Shown here: positions 52,363-61,700 of the stretch, one piece after another
How the letters are laid out: each line of letters begins with the position of its first letter
How positions within the stretch are numbered: the first letter of the stretch is position 1
Source of the DNA: Scortum barcoo
Lineage: Eukaryota; Chordata; Actinopteri; Centrarchiformes; Terapontidae
Assembly: GCA_023238725.1 (NCBI GenBank)
Contig: CM041550.1
Location: 4,349,044 to 4,413,043 of the forward strand
Direction of reading: 5' to 3'
Length of the DNA stretch: 64,000 nucleotides
Notes under the pieces: generated by a model
The model's database searches: none
Told to the model about the DNA's origin: nothing
What the model saw: the letters and a program-made list of their open reading frames with translations, nothing else
Position numbers and translations under genes: made by a program

Positions 52363-53739
52363 AGGTGTGTGTGTGTGTGTGTGTGCTATCAGTGGTTATA
52401 ACAACGTCAAATCTTCAGTTCCAACTATGTGAGATATCATTTTAAATATTCATAAGATCTTTAATTGCAAGAAATCACATCTATCGATCATTTTAATTGA
52501 AATACGGAGTGATCAGAACTCCACTGAAGATCTTAAATTTAAGTTAAATCAAGTCTTTGTGTAAATGAAGGTAACTGAATCTTTAATCTCCACACAAATG
52601 AATGATAAATGTAAGGTATAATCAGATATTTTTAAATTTTATCTAAAAATCGTGTTTTGACTGGCCATAAATGAGTTGCAGTTATCTGTTGTGTTCCTCT
52701 TGTTTCTGCCCAGATGGTTCTGTGTTAATGATGTTCAGGCACATCAGTGTCGTGTCTTGGATCATGTTTTGGTTCTTGGTCAGCGAAGAAAGCACCGCAA
52801 GCTCCAGATGATTCGTTTTATTAATGAAAAACAAAGTCTGCTCGGCAGCTGCTCCCATGTCGCTCGGGCCTCATCTGATACAACATTTGAGACACATGTA
52901 GAGATGAATTCCTTCTTTTCCTTCTTCAGCGGCGTTGTCAGCAGCTCTGTCCATCTTTAAATGCTTACATGTAAATGACACGAACACACGCACAACTGCA
53001 TTTTTTAAAATTCAACCATTTAAGCGAAGGGAGGGAAGCATTTGAATGTGCTTAAAGATAAGCAGGAAGCAGGAAACACATGTTATCGCACAGATGTGAC
53101 ATGTCGACTGTTACACCGAGATTATATCGCGTGTTGAGTGTGACATCTGCGGACAGTTTGAACCGCTTGGACCAGACCGGCCAGTTTAGAGTTTAGAGGA
53201 AAAAATGAAAAAATTTTGGTGTTTAATTTCTGCTGCAGAGCCTGAAACATCCAAACACGTGGAGATGTATCATGTATATTCACACTGCATAGAAATAGAA
53301 ATAATGTAGATAAAGACAAAATAAAGACCCGCTGATCATCTATTGTTAGCCTGATTAGTCTCACTTGATTCCTGCACAGTCTTCACCAATAACATGTGAA
53401 TGCTTTACGTTTGATTCTGCTTTAAAACACTGACTGTTTGATGGTATAAATGCAGAATTAGGCAAAACCTGCGTCTGCTCGCTCAACAGTTAGAAGAAGC
53501 TGGAGGCTGATGGGTGTTTAATTAACTGTTCTCTGATTGTTAATGAATGGTTCAAACTGTTAATTTACCCTAAAGAGCCACTGCTAATTAAGTGAGCAGG
53601 ATAGAAACTTCTGCCGAGCTTCAGTCTGCCCTGCTCTGTGTGTGTGTGTGTGTGAAAACAAAACGGCAGTCATGTGTCGGGAGTGTGGTGGATCAGCTGC
53701 GCTCACACACAGCTGGGAGCTATGGGCTGCGGCGGCTGG

Positions 53740-53781
<42 letters not shown>

Positions 53782-56700
53782 GGACAGGAAATGAAAGGCT
53801 GAGGTTGATCTCCCGAGGTGTCCTACTGAACTATCTATGAGTTGTAAGCTTTCTTTGTTTACCTTCATCTCTGCCCTCCCTTCTTTCTTTCTCTCCTCCT
53901 CCTCCTCATCTCTGACCTGCTTTTTATCTCGGCGTGTCCTCCTTGTACACAAATGTCTTTAACTGATGGCAAAAAAAAACATGTGATATTCTGCTCTTTC
54001 TGCAAGATCCCTGTAACATCAACATTAAAATCACTTTCCCTTCCTCGATCCAAAGTAGAACCAGACCAGGCCAAAGGGCAGCAGCAGTTATTTTAGTTAC
54101 ATTACCCAACGGCACTTCTGTTTTTTTTCCAATTCAATATCTTTATCTGACATTATTATATCAACTATACAAACATGTCTTGGATTAAAAGTGGAATAAT
54201 GTATTAAAATAACTTTGCATACACTCAAAAATTGTTGTCCAAACACATTTTTTTCTCAACATTTTTGTCGGAGAGTGACCTTTTCCTGAGGTCACCTGAC
54301 TCACGCACCTCTCTCCTTCATATTTTGCAGCACTGCGGGTTAATGAGTGTGTATTAGAGGTGTTTAGTTGTTATCAGACTGTGTCAGCACTGTGCCAGAG
54401 ATAAAACTCTCCGGCACAAAAACAGTAGCCAAGGTCACTCAGTGCTACTAAAGGTGCCTCTGTTCCTCTTTTTCCAAACTCATGAGACAAACTCATGGAT
54501 ACACACAATACATAAAACTACTACTGGAGAAAAATACACAAAAAAAAGGGAATAGAATCGACCTTTGGGGTGCAAATCAAAATATCCTATTTTTCTATTC
54601 CCATTAAATTTTACTGTAAATGTAAGGATTTGCTGTCTGTCTATCCTTCAGTTATCTCGATAACTTTTCATCCGACTGACTTCACTCTTTGGGGGTGTGT
54701 TGCTGAGGACCAAAATGAGAGCAGTGTCAAGTGTGAAGTTTCTTGGGTGAGCGAAAAGATGCAAAGGAAGCAAAGCAATCAGCTGCTTCAAACAGGCATG
54801 TGTTGAACAGGAACTGTGCTGGCTTATATGAATAAAACACACACACACACACCTTTACTGATCTTTTCCTTTGTACAGAAACTGAATTCCTCTGTATTTG
54901 AACTGAAAGTCACTTTCTGTCTGAGAGTTCAACAATGTCAAACCTGCCCCAAAGGCAAACAAAGCAAATGCCTCCAGTGCTGGACAAACTGTTTTACTTT
55001 ATCTGTGTCTAGTGTATATATGGACTGCTATGTATGGCTATTTATGGTGATATATAATTTGTAAAAGCAAAGAAATAACTGGGCAGTTAAGATCCAGCAC
55101 AAACACCCAGTATTTTACGCAGCTCCAAACAAAAACACATTCAATCACCGCATAAAAAAAATAACTAAAAATAACTTCAACCTTGGAGATGAACTTTAAA
55201 GTCACACTCTGCGTAACCTCGAGACAAACATGAAGAGTTCCCGTCCGTCACATGGTCACCACCTTGTTTATCATTTCAAAGAATGCTCGTTTTCATGTAT
55301 TTGATACAGAGTGATGAAAAAACTCAGCAGCCGGCTGGTGAGAAGGTGAAAGTTGGACAATGGTCTTTTTTATTTAAGCATGACACAGCACTTTGGCAGT
55401 GTCGCTTATCGCGCAATAAACTGCGCTCAAGCTCATCACCTTCACCTGCTCGCACGGCTGAACTATTAATGAGTAATTTACTGATACAGCCTCCCTTTAA
55501 GTCCAACACAAACGGTGAATACAGACTGTGACAGCTTCTGTCCAGACGTCAGGTCAAGGTGAGTCTGTGCACAAGACTGCTCATTAACTTTACATCTGGT
55601 TTGGATCGAACATTAAAATCGAGCGCATTCGTACGAGAAAACCAAGATTTCTCCTCTTCGCCACTGTTTTCCTCCCTCCCCCTCTCCTCCTGTCGTCACT
55701 CAGTGTTTCAGCGGTTTCCCCCTGAAGAGCCACTGAGCGAATGCAGTCACGTGTTCATAAGAGAGTGAAAACACGTTGCAGGTTACCCGCTCACCTGCGT
55801 GAGCTTTCAGCAGAAGTGGTCGGCTGACCACAGAAACTCATTAAGGACTCGAGCACACACACTCATACACAGCTGACTGATAAGACGCCGCTGATTTAAC
55901 CCCCCTCCACACTCCTTCAGAGAAAAATGATGCTGCAGAACGAGCGCTGACGTCAGCTGCTGGGAGCTGAACAGTCACCAGAACGACAACCAGGAACAGC
56001 TGATAAAGGGCCAAACATCCAGCTCGATGTTTCATTCCTGAACTTGACAACATGACAAAAAGAAAATAATCCCGTAGCCTCCCTCAGAGACTGGAGCGTC
56101 GCTGTGATGATTCAGCTGCTCTAACTTTTATGACATACAAAGTATGTGGTGTACACTGCTCATTCTGCTGTATTTCATCATACAATGATGATACAGCTTC
56201 CTCTCCAGTAAGGACACTCCACAGTTACAGTAACAGGAGCGTTTTTTCTTTTTTAAAGCAGTGATGATAAAGAGTGAAAAAAAAAAAATAAATAAATAAT
56301 TCACACAAGCCTCTCTGTGACTCACTCCTATATCTAAACTGATAACTATAAATGATCTGGACTCATGGAGGTTTATATTTTATCTTCTATCTGTTCCCAG
56401 TAGCAGTACGCCCACAGAAACTAAACTATTTTCCGACACGGTGCTGTAATCAGTCTGACCCTCCTACACAAAACTGTTTAAACTTTCAGAGCTGCACCTG
56501 ACAAATCTTCTGTTTGGGAACGGTGATCGACTTTGATCAAGGTCATCGTTAACGGAGGACCGAAGCCGGATTTGGCTGGGAGACGTGATAGTTTGGGGGC
56601 TGAATATGGCGGCGTCGGTACCCTGGGTAACAGTGAATATGTGTGTAACAAGTGTAGTGTGTGTGTGTGCGTGTGTGCGTGTGTGTGTGTGCGTGCGCTG

Positions 56701-59303
56701 AAGAGAACAGCAGTGTCACACTGACGGCCAAAGTCAGGTGAGACCAAACAAGGATGCTTTTGTTCTGCAGCCGACAGAAAGACAGACTGTCTACTGTTAA
56801 AATCCCCATCACTCACTATCTTTAATCACTCTCACTCACACACACACACACACACAGATCTGACATCCAGTCTGTAGATACTAAACCAGCGGTCTGAATG
56901 CAACAGAACAGGGTTTTTGTCTTTGCTCGCTTTCTTTCTCTCTCTCTAACTAAACTACACACATACAGGTACACACACACTTTGTCTATGAATGGCTGTA
57001 TTGACGAGAGAATTAAAACTCATGCACTGAGCTCCACATACGCACACACTCACACCCCTCTCTCTCCTCTTTGAATACCTGACTTCCTGTTTTGTCTCGT
57101 TTGGCAGAAACTCTCTCAAATAGCTGGTGTTTGTCTGCCTAAAACCGCCAAACCAGACGGGGAATCAAACCTCCAGCTGGTCCAACATCTGCGTCCAGCT
57201 TGTTCATGGAATAGTTGTTGTGTTTCCCACTGGAGGAGTACACTGTTCACCTCCGTTTACAGTAAATGAGGTCCTCTTACACCGAGGACACCAATATAAT
57301 ACACTTATTAGGTTGGAAAAACTGAAACACACTGGAAGTCACTGCTGTTTTTGCCCAAAGACATTAGCAGGCAACCTGCTCTGTTTAACCTGTTCTAATT
57401 ATTGTGTTACCAACGCTTATATAACATTTCTCGCAGACGACTCTACCAAAATAGTCTCCGCTTTATGTGCTGCAGCTGGACTTGTTTGGCAGCATTTGTT
57501 TTATTCGAATAGATTGAGTACAGGAGAGACTAGTTTCGGTTTCATTTATGACATACCGTTCCACAAAAGCTGCAATCTAACACACAAACACACACAACAT
57601 GCAACAATTTGCATTTACAAAGGAGACGCGAGGAGGCTGGGAATAAATTGAGCGGTATAATATTACTAAATACAGTATGTGGAAAAGTACTGTACTCCTC
57701 TGCCCGCCTGCTCTGCACCCATCAAGCCTTTCTGTCAATGACAGGGAGTGACAGTAATCTGGGAAGATAGCGTTCCTCTCATACCTCTCTCACACGTTCT
57801 CCCTCCTCTCCCGCGTTTCACATATCAGAAAACACACGCAAACGCATCGACCGCACAAACAACATTACTGACAATTATTGTGCCACTACCTCAAGGATGA
57901 CACGGTTTATAATGAAACATGGAAACTTTCATGTATGTGAGGCCTGGATGTTGAATAATTTATTGGAAATCAAGTGCATGATGATTTTGACTTTGACTTT
58001 GAGAAACGAAAGTGAAAATAGTTTCATTTCTTTCATTACTGGTTTTGTTCTTGATTTTTATCTTTCCAGCAAATATGTACGGTATTGTAGATGTGATGTG
58101 AAGATAGATATGTTCAGAATTTCTCCATTTATTTTATTTTATTGTATTTTAATGCATTTAACTTTATTTTAGTGTATTTTATCTTCTTTATTCTTTTATA
58201 TTTTATTGAATTTAATGTATCTGGCCACCATGACAACTTAATTTCCCTTCGGGGATCAATAAAGCTATTTCTCTCTCTCTCTGTGATCCCTGATCAACAG
58301 AATACATACACAAAGGTCTGTTAGCAGCAGCAGAATACTACAGTCTTTGCATTTGTTTCACTTGAAGTTGTTCTCTTTGTTTCTTCCTTTCACAACAACT
58401 ATATATGATCATTATTCCTTGAAAGAGTAGAGTAAGTTACACGCAGTGGAGGTGCACCCTTTCCTAAAATGCAAATGAGCAAATAGACTCCTTTCCAGTC
58501 CTCTCAGCTGAAACGTAATGACTGCATCCTGAAGGGACCAAGACTGTTGATCCTCACCAAACATCCACACAGCTCAGTGTTTACACACTCGCTTATAAAA
58601 TGTCGGCTTGCCTAATTATGTTTAATTTGGCTGAGACACCGACACAGACGAGCTCTCTGTCAACAAATCAGTGCTCAGCTCCCGTTTTTCTTCCACTAAA
58701 GTCCAGACTTCCTTCGGTTTCTTTGTGAGGACGACTTGGAAAAAGCTCTGAGTCCTTTTTTAGACCGAGCGGTAAAATAGAAAAAAAGACCGTTGTGACT
58801 ATAGGAGAGAAAAAAACACTCCTCTTTATGGGAACTTTACAGGAAATACTCTTGGAAACACCTCTCAGCCGAAACTGAAAGACGTCACAGAAAAAGAAAG
58901 ATAATTAGTGGATAATCTAGTGCCACAAATAAAAGCGGTTTATAAAAGTAGAAAGTGAGATTAGTCACTCATTTCTGGAGGGAAATGAGTGAGAAAAAGC
59001 TCCTAATTTTATTTCCCCATCACGTGAGGACAATCATTCTCCTCCAGTTTTCTGTGCACAACACCTGTATTAAAGCCATATTTTTAAAGCTTTATTCAAT
59101 ATGTAGAGAAAATTGATTTAAAAATGTATTTACAGGAAAGCAAAGGAGACTTCTTTCCCCTCTGCCACTCCTCAGAGCGATCGGATTAGTAAGTATAAAT
59201 AAAAGTGTTGCTTCTAATTTCAATTTTAGACGGCAGTGCAAAGACTTCGCTAATGCTGTCTCCATCTATTATCTCTTCTGGGAGACTGACTGACTGACTG
59301 ACT

Positions 59304-59343
<40 letters not shown>

Positions 59344-60863
59344 ATGCGTGTTTGCCCCTCAGGGTCAGAGCAGTTTCCTGTCCATCTTCAGGTTTTTTTA
59401 ATGGATGTAGGATCACTTTAGGGCCCAGAGTTAATCACTGTGAGAGGGAGGAAGTGCCTCTATGTGTGTGAGTGTGAGTGTGTGTGTGTGTTGTGCTTGT
59501 GTGACAGGAAAATATGCAATAATGACAAAAACAACAAACAAACAACAACAACCAGTCCTGGAGTTCACCCTCATGCAGACACGCTGTAATAAATACAACA
59601 TCATCGACCACCGACAGTCTAACCAGCTGAGCTTCGGTGCTAAAACAATTATGTAATCTGTTTTACATAGTTAAAAATAGGTTATTGGAAGGAATGCCCT
59701 GATATTTAGGTAAATACAGCAGAAGCACATTACTTCCTGATACACACAGAGATGAAAACAACATTAGACTCTGCTGCTCACGCAGTTTGAGAATATGAAA
59801 ATGTTCCCACTGTGCATCACACGCATGCAATCTCTAACATGAAGCCCGGCGACTCTGAGGCCAAAGTCCGCCGACTGTCCACACACAGAGCCGAGTTAAC
59901 CTTTAGCTAACCATACCTGCATACTAACCACACACACTATTCATGTCTTCTTAAAAAGGTTCTGTGCATTTCTGCAAACCCACAACAAATGCACAGCGCT
60001 GTGCAAACTGGACTCATGCCAGAGAGCTGGTCTGCACAATAAAACCACTTGAAAAAATTCAGCCTGCTTCAGTGCATTGATTGGTTGACGGTACGTACAG
60101 ATAATGGAGAGGCCTGAACTGAGAGATGAGTAACGTGAGCTGAGCTGCACTGTCAGTTTTATAATACGATAACAGATGTTTTCAAGGCTGAATGGATTCA
60201 GATCTGCATCACAAAGTCATCACAAATGTGTCTTTCCTCATTTTTTACCCAAGTTCTTTGCATTCTTTTAGTTGTTATTCATTTGCTTTACTGCCATGGA
60301 CTTCGCCATTAAAATAAACAAACCATCGACCTGGACTCTAATGAACCTTACACTCTGAGCCTAAGAAAAGGAGCCTAAAACTACAAAAACTACAAAACAG
60401 CACTTTAGGTTTTTGTTTTACCTAATTAAAAAAAAAAAGTCTCTGCTGTTGTTGGTAAGTCACATATAGTCTGTAAAATCTGAGGTTACCTGAGCAGGTG
60501 TTTTCATTGGTGACAGAGCTGACTGCTGTGAGCACCAACAGACAGAACCGTCCTGTCTGACCTGACCTGCAGCACCGCGGACGGTCTGATCCTGCTCTGA
60601 CTCTCGGTTCACCATTTGGCTAATGAACTGCATGCGACCTCGCTTTTACAGGCCACAGTCGTGTCACCAGATTTCTGAATGCAGCTCGGTTGACAAACAG
60701 GTTCAGACACGATGCTGAACCGGCCCAACGGCTCTGAATGAAGAAAACCACAGCGGCTGTCTGTGAGGAGGGACACACACTTATTGGGCAACTTAAAAAA
60801 AACATACTATAATGACTCCCTTTTCAGGCTGGCCAAAGGCTCAGACATAACATGCTACACACC

Positions 60864-60908
<45 letters not shown>

Positions 60909-61000
60909 CTGTGCAGCGGCTTGACTGAATTGTGGGAAAAACAGATTGCTTAATCCAACATCTGATTTTCCATAAAGACAAAGGATGAAACTGTCCTCTT

Positions 61001-61039
<39 letters not shown>

Positions 61040-61554
61040 CCAGTCGGTCTGTGTGACACATAACTTCCTGCTTCAAAATTAATTTTCAATTCAAATTAGT
61101 TTCCAGCAGCACCGTAACAATAAAATGACAAAAAAAAAAAAAAAGCGAGGGGGGGGGGTGATCGAACAAACAGGAGTTTTTCTTTTCTGTGTCTGTTTCT
61201 TGGTTTGTCTACCCCTCCTTCATTCAGTCACTGTCACACACACACACGCACACATACACACACACACACACAGACACACACCTCTCTCACAGCTGAGTGG
61301 TTTGGGGCCATTAGAAACATGTCCTTTACTTCATTCCTCAACACACACACACACACACACACTTCATAACTTGTAAAGCATGCGACACAACCACAAATGC
61401 CAACACACACTTTCATAAATACCTGCACACACACTGATATACACACACACACACACACACACACTCCCATCCATCTCGTCCCACCTGTGCCGTTGTAGCA
61501 GCAGTAGCAGCAGCGGGCGAGGATCCATCCACAGCAACGCCGGCCTCGCTTCAT
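32820..61554 (-). CDS. kalrn: Kalirin (Trio-family RhoGEF), 3' half and short-isoform start
   Basis: Kalirin activates Rac/Rho-type GTPases in neurons and other cells (family knowledge). Twenty-nine minus-strand exons were placed. Order in the product starting at 61554: Cys-rich N-terminus (residues 1-23), Ser-rich linker, DH2 (about 238-420), PH2 (about 420-560), SH3 (about 630-690), Ig (about 795-890), FnIII (about 890-985), kinase (from about 1000). Strong matches to human kalirin: [71 protein letters not shown] lacks the FnIII domain, so kalirin is preferred. The frame is clean to the kinase N-lobe, then breaks at TAG 33665-33667 (codon 1095) and again near 33160-33215; the original stop would be TGA 32820-32822. 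Full-length forms would add exons from the right of the window. Which teleost paralogue (a or b) this is cannot be told here. Confidence 0.95.
33561..33704 (-). pseudogene. kalrn: Kalirin kinase exon carrying a 5-nt insertion and TAG
   Basis: Acceptor is TG repeat plus gttag; donor GTGAGA. In frame with the previous exon it reads [12 protein letters not shown] then TAG (33665-33667). In another frame it continues [20 protein letters not shown] and CRVAHLDLK, matching human [20 protein letters not shown]. The 144-nt length is two nt off a frame-preserving length; removing 33663-33667 would account for this. The stop is 104 nt before the next exon junction, so a transcript would be a nonsense-mediated-decay candidate. 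Assembly error is the main alternative. Confidence 0.8.
33708..33746. repeat. (CA)n at the acceptor of the broken kinase exon
   Basis: 39 bases of CA on the plus strand; in the transcript a UG repeat that ends three bases from the exon at 33704. Confidence 0.96.
34060..34208 (-). CDS. kalrn: Kalirin exon: kinase N-lobe with catalytic Lys
   Basis: 149 nt; acceptor ctcag, donor GTGAGT. Product [37 protein letters not shown]. The VAVK lysine is present and the frame is intact. Human: [20 protein letters not shown]. Confidence 0.96.
34737..34788 (-). CDS. kalrn: Kalirin exon: kinase glycine-rich loop
   Basis: 52 nt; acceptor caccag, donor GTAGGT. With the preceding AG it gives [18 protein letters not shown]; human RGRFSIVKKCIHKATRKD. 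Confidence 0.93.
34900..34978 (-). CDS. kalrn: Kalirin exon: FnIII-kinase junction
   Basis: 79 nt; acceptor gtccag, donor GTAAAA. Product [25 protein letters not shown]; human ATISWKENFDSAYTELNEIG. Opens the glycine-rich loop. Confidence 0.93.
35150..35390 (+). repeat. Dispersed repeat family A fragment
   Basis: tcagtctcttatctgtctgt, atcttagcataaagacttaa and gaaatgttagcctgcagctc recall the family phrase gttagcttagcataaagact ... ggaaacagctagcc. Confidence 0.55.
35574..35735 (-). CDS. kalrn: Kalirin exon: FnIII domain, second half
   Basis: 162 nt; acceptor cctcag, donor GTAAGT followed at once by CA repeats in the transcript. Product [60 protein letters not shown] is the FnIII strand-F motif. 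Confidence 0.95.
35846..35977 (-). CDS. kalrn: Kalirin exon: FnIII domain, first half
   Basis: 132 nt; acceptor cctgcag, donor GTGTGT. Product [44 protein letters not shown]. Typical FnIII P-x-P...W...Y-x-V-E-Y pattern. Its presence argues for kalirin rather than TRIO. Confidence 0.95.
36135..36256 (-). CDS. kalrn: Kalirin exon: Ig domain, second half
   Basis: 122 nt; acceptor ctccag, donor GTAACA. Product [40 protein letters not shown]. It has the Ig DTGIYTC motif with the strand-F cysteine. Confidence 0.96.
36380..36542 (-). CDS. kalrn: Kalirin exon: Ig domain, first half
   Basis: 163 nt; acceptor gtgcag, donor GTAACG. Product [53 protein letters not shown]. The Ig strand-B cysteine is present. 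The strand-C tryptophan of human (TWKGPDQN) is leucine here (codon 36436-36438). Confidence 0.95.
37158..37185 (-). CDS. kalrn: Kalirin 28-nt microexon, LLNPNFIQE
   Basis: Acceptor tttcccag, donor GTAAGA. Encodes LLNPNFIQE plus one G that completes Val of the next exon; human reads [18 protein letters not shown] across the same junction. Too short for ORF finders; 28 is not a multiple of three, so skipping would shift the frame. Confidence 0.93.
37444..37506 (-). CDS. kalrn: Kalirin exon: acidic linker [17 protein letters not shown]
   Basis: 63 nt, 21 codons, phase 0; acceptor caccag, donor GTACGC. Human has SSEESECDDLDPNTSME. Symmetric, so it could be skipped without changing frame. Confidence 0.92.
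37507..39308. other. Kalirin intron, purine-rich near donor side
   Basis: 37560-37790 is strongly purine-rich on the plus strand (gaaggggg, aaagaaag runs). The rest is ordinary AT-rich intron. No exon seen. Confidence 0.6.
39309..39471 (-). CDS. kalrn: Kalirin exon: SH3-Ig linker, [14 protein letters not shown]
   Basis: 163 nt; acceptor gtacag, donor GTGAGT. Product [40 protein letters not shown], then a Pro/Thr-rich tail and AKGK. Human has CSWHTLRMRKRAEVE and GPRKPKD. Confidence 0.92.
39472..42175. other. Kalirin intron with several poly-A/T runs
   Basis: 2.7 kb. A runs at about 39902-39916, 41512-41526, 41912-41924 and 42037-42049; GGA repeat at about 41961-41982. No exon seen, and the flanking exons join in frame. 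Confidence 0.7.
42176..42459 (-). CDS. kalrn: Kalirin exon: SH3 domain
   Basis: 284 nt; acceptor cctcag, donor GTAAGT. After [12 protein letters not shown] comes [40 protein letters not shown] and [13 protein letters not shown]: the SH3 ALYDY-like, acidic, WVPG motifs. Human: [21 protein letters not shown] purine-rich run of GGA lies just outside the acceptor. Confidence 0.97.
42660..42691. repeat. (GGA)n tract
   Basis: Eight to nine GAG units in the intron between the SH3 exon and the PH-SH3 linker exon. Confidence 0.9.
43262..43299. repeat. (TA)n microsatellite
   Basis: About 19 TA units; self-complementary and able to extrude as a cruciform. Confidence 0.97.
43586..43803 (-). CDS. kalrn: Kalirin exon: PH-SH3 linker, LQSPIEYQK
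   Basis: 218 nt; acceptor tttcag, donor GTGAGT after AGG. Product [20 protein letters not shown], then Arg/Ser-rich low-complexity sequence, ending [16 protein letters not shown]. Human has ALQSPIEYQ and LKISTSNGSPGF, so both edges are conserved and the middle is variable. Confidence 0.94.
44409..44580 (-). CDS. kalrn: Kalirin exon: PH2 C-terminal helix
   Basis: 172 nt; acceptor ctgtag, donor GTGAGA. Product [53 protein letters not shown]; human [20 protein letters not shown]. It ends the PH domain with its C-terminal helix. Confidence 0.95.
45204..45389 (-). CDS. kalrn: Kalirin exon: PH2 core
   Basis: 186 nt, 62 codons, phase 0; acceptor cgcag, donor GTACGG. Product [62 protein letters not shown]. 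The PH beta-strands of GEF2. Confidence 0.97.
45513..45590 (-). CDS. kalrn: Kalirin exon: DH-PH junction
   Basis: 78 nt, 26 codons, phase 0; acceptor cttacag, donor GTACGT. Product [26 protein letters not shown]; human [20 protein letters not shown]. Confidence 0.96.
45733..45783 (-). CDS. kalrn: Kalirin exon: DH2, [17 protein letters not shown]
   Basis: 51 nt, 17 codons, phase 0; acceptor cctcag, donor GTAAAG. It matches human DFLRYSEKAGLECSDIE. Confidence 0.93.
46247..46339 (-). CDS. kalrn: Kalirin exon: DH2 CR3, [17 protein letters not shown]
   Basis: 93 nt, 31 codons, phase 0; acceptor cttccag, donor GTAAAG. It contains the DH signature [16 protein letters not shown] (CR3 helix). Confidence 0.97.
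46593..46679 (-). CDS. kalrn: Kalirin exon: DH2, [20 protein letters not shown]
   Basis: 87 nt, 29 codons, phase 0; acceptor tttacag, donor GTAAGT. Product [29 protein letters not shown]. Confidence 0.96.
46791..46860 (-). CDS. kalrn: Kalirin exon: DH2, [10 protein letters not shown]
   Basis: 70 nt; acceptor atcag, donor GTGAGC. Product [23 protein letters not shown]; human reads FFLAELEKCIQEQDRLAQLF. Confidence 0.94.
46948..47051 (-). CDS. kalrn: Kalirin exon: DH2, [20 protein letters not shown]
   Basis: 104 nt; acceptor ccgcag, donor GTAAGT. Product [20 protein letters not shown] and [15 protein letters not shown] diagnostic Trio/kalirin GEF2 segment. Confidence 0.97.
47162..47228 (-). 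CDS. kalrn: Kalirin exon: DH2 conserved region 1
   Basis: 67 nt; acceptor cttcag, donor GTGAGA. Product (M)[22 protein letters not shown], near-identical to human [20 protein letters not shown]. This is DH CR1, which contacts the GTPase switch I. Confidence 0.96.
47312..47430 (-). CDS. kalrn: Kalirin exon: linker into DH2
   Basis: 119 nt; acceptor cctcag, donor GTGAGT. It encodes [36 protein letters not shown]; human ends PEEEQKAKALRGRM. It leads directly into the DH domain. Confidence 0.93.
48541..48636 (-). CDS. kalrn: Kalirin exon: [16 protein letters not shown]
   Basis: 96 nt, 32 codons, phase 0; acceptor ctctcag, donor GTGAGT. Product [32 protein letters not shown]; human has SSSLLAARQASTEVPTAADL and VNAIEKLVKNK. 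Confidence 0.94.
49237..49383 (-). CDS. kalrn: Kalirin exon: acidic/proline linker HTPLPPPM
   Basis: 147 nt, 49 codons, phase 0. It encodes [49 protein letters not shown]. Human kalirin has [23 protein letters not shown] is a possible SH3 ligand (inference). Confidence 0.92.
50796..50881 (-). CDS. kalrn: Kalirin exon: linker [16 protein letters not shown]
   Basis: 86 nt; acceptor ggcag, donor GTGAGC. The product [20 protein letters not shown] matches human GRKSFDLGSP. A low-complexity acidic/Ser linker; phases fit both neighbours. Confidence 0.85.
51622..51825 (-). CDS. kalrn: Kalirin exon: [20 protein letters not shown] linker
   Basis: 204 nt; acceptor tttcag, donor GTAAGA, phase 1 in and out. 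It encodes [51 protein letters not shown] and a Lys-rich tail. Human kalirin has SESVANLQAQPSLNS and [14 protein letters not shown]. It is the first exon shared by long and short isoforms. Confidence 0.95.
52139..52384. repeat. Compound microsatellite cluster (TG)n ... (AG)n(TG)n
   Basis: (TG)n at 52139-52172, (AG)n at 52299-52360 (about 31 units) and (TG)n at 52366-52384. Confidence 0.97.
53514..53640 (+). repeat. Inverted-repeat element, left arm
   Basis: Starts gtgtttaattaactgttctc and ends ttcagtctgccctgctctgt before a TG repeat. Reverse complement of 63868-64000 with about 90% identity by eye, including ctaaagagccactgctaatt and ggatagaaacttctgccgag cores. Contains TAATTA/TTAAT motifs. 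Confidence 0.85.
53735..53779. repeat. (TG)n microsatellite
   Basis: About 22 TG units in the large kalirin intron. Confidence 0.96.
58216..58283 (+). mobile_element. LINE-like 3' tail
   Basis: tgacaacttaatttcccttc ggggatcaataaagctattt followed by (CT)n. The ttcccttcggggatcaataaag phrase is a known 3' end of fish LINEs. The body is not recognisable. Confidence 0.65.
59285..59341. repeat. (GACT)n followed by (TG)n
   Basis: Five GACT units (59285-59304) pass into a TG tract (59306-59341). Confidence 0.95.
60867..61033. repeat. (CA)n and (CT)n tracts
   Basis: (AC)20 at 60867-60906 and (CT)n at 61004-61033, roughly 450-600 bases downstream (transcript sense) of the short-isoform first exon. 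Confidence 0.95.
61242..61463. repeat. CA tracts just inside the first intron of the short isoform
   Basis: CA-rich tracts at about 61242-61272, 61342-61361 and 61441-61463. The last starts 22 bases after the donor at 61484, giving a UG-rich start to the intron transcript. Confidence 0.9.
61485..61554 (-). CDS. kalrn: Kalirin alternative first coding exon (Duet-type, Cys-rich)
   Basis: ATG at 61554-61552, with A at -3 and an in-frame TGA nine bases upstream (61561-61563), so this ATG opens the frame. It encodes [20 protein letters not shown] then NGT plus one G; donor GTGGGA. The leftover G joins AA of exon 51825 to give Glu, then [10 protein letters not shown]. Human short kalirin begins with MKGG... 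and a GWLFAKCCCC core, so position, phase and Cys cluster all fit. The six cysteines are plausible palmitoylation sites (inference). TG and CA repeats lie on both sides. Confidence 0.85.
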
Positions 61555-61700
61555 CCTCGCTCACACACACATCCTACACTCACACACACCTCTCTCTTTC
61601 TCACACACACACACACTCTCTTTTCACACACACTCTCAGCAGACACACCTCTCTCTTACTCACTAACCGGCCGACCTGGGAGAGGGTGTGTGTGCACCAA
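61555..61700 (-). promoter_or_regulatory. kalrn: Putative 5' UTR/promoter of short kalirin isoform
   Basis: Lies directly upstream of the alternative start. Pyrimidine/CA-rich on the plus strand (GA/GT-rich in the transcript). No TATA box seen. The transcription start was not determined. Assigned only from the position of the first exon. Confidence 0.35.

Larger units (their letters stand above)
51826..61484. other. 9.7-kb kalirin intron after the short-isoform first exon
   Basis: No additional exon recognised. Holds TG, GA and CA tracts (52139-52172, 52299-52360, 52366-52384, 53735-53779, 59306-59341, 60867-60906, 61004-61033, 61242-61272), one arm of an inverted repeat (53514-53640) and a LINE-like tail (58216-58283). 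Confidence 0.7.

Noticed and set aside
52112..52432. 106-codon frame over the TG/GA microsatellites
   Set aside because: Its length comes from dinucleotide repeats (CVCVCV, REREREРЕ-like runs); no unique coding sequence.
57127..57651. 174-codon open frame on the plus strand inside the large kalirin intron, with several cysteines
   Set aside because: It begins with GTG, not ATG, contains no methionine, no recognised domain, and no splice or promoter signal. Open frames of this size can arise by chance; retained only as a note for a conservation check.
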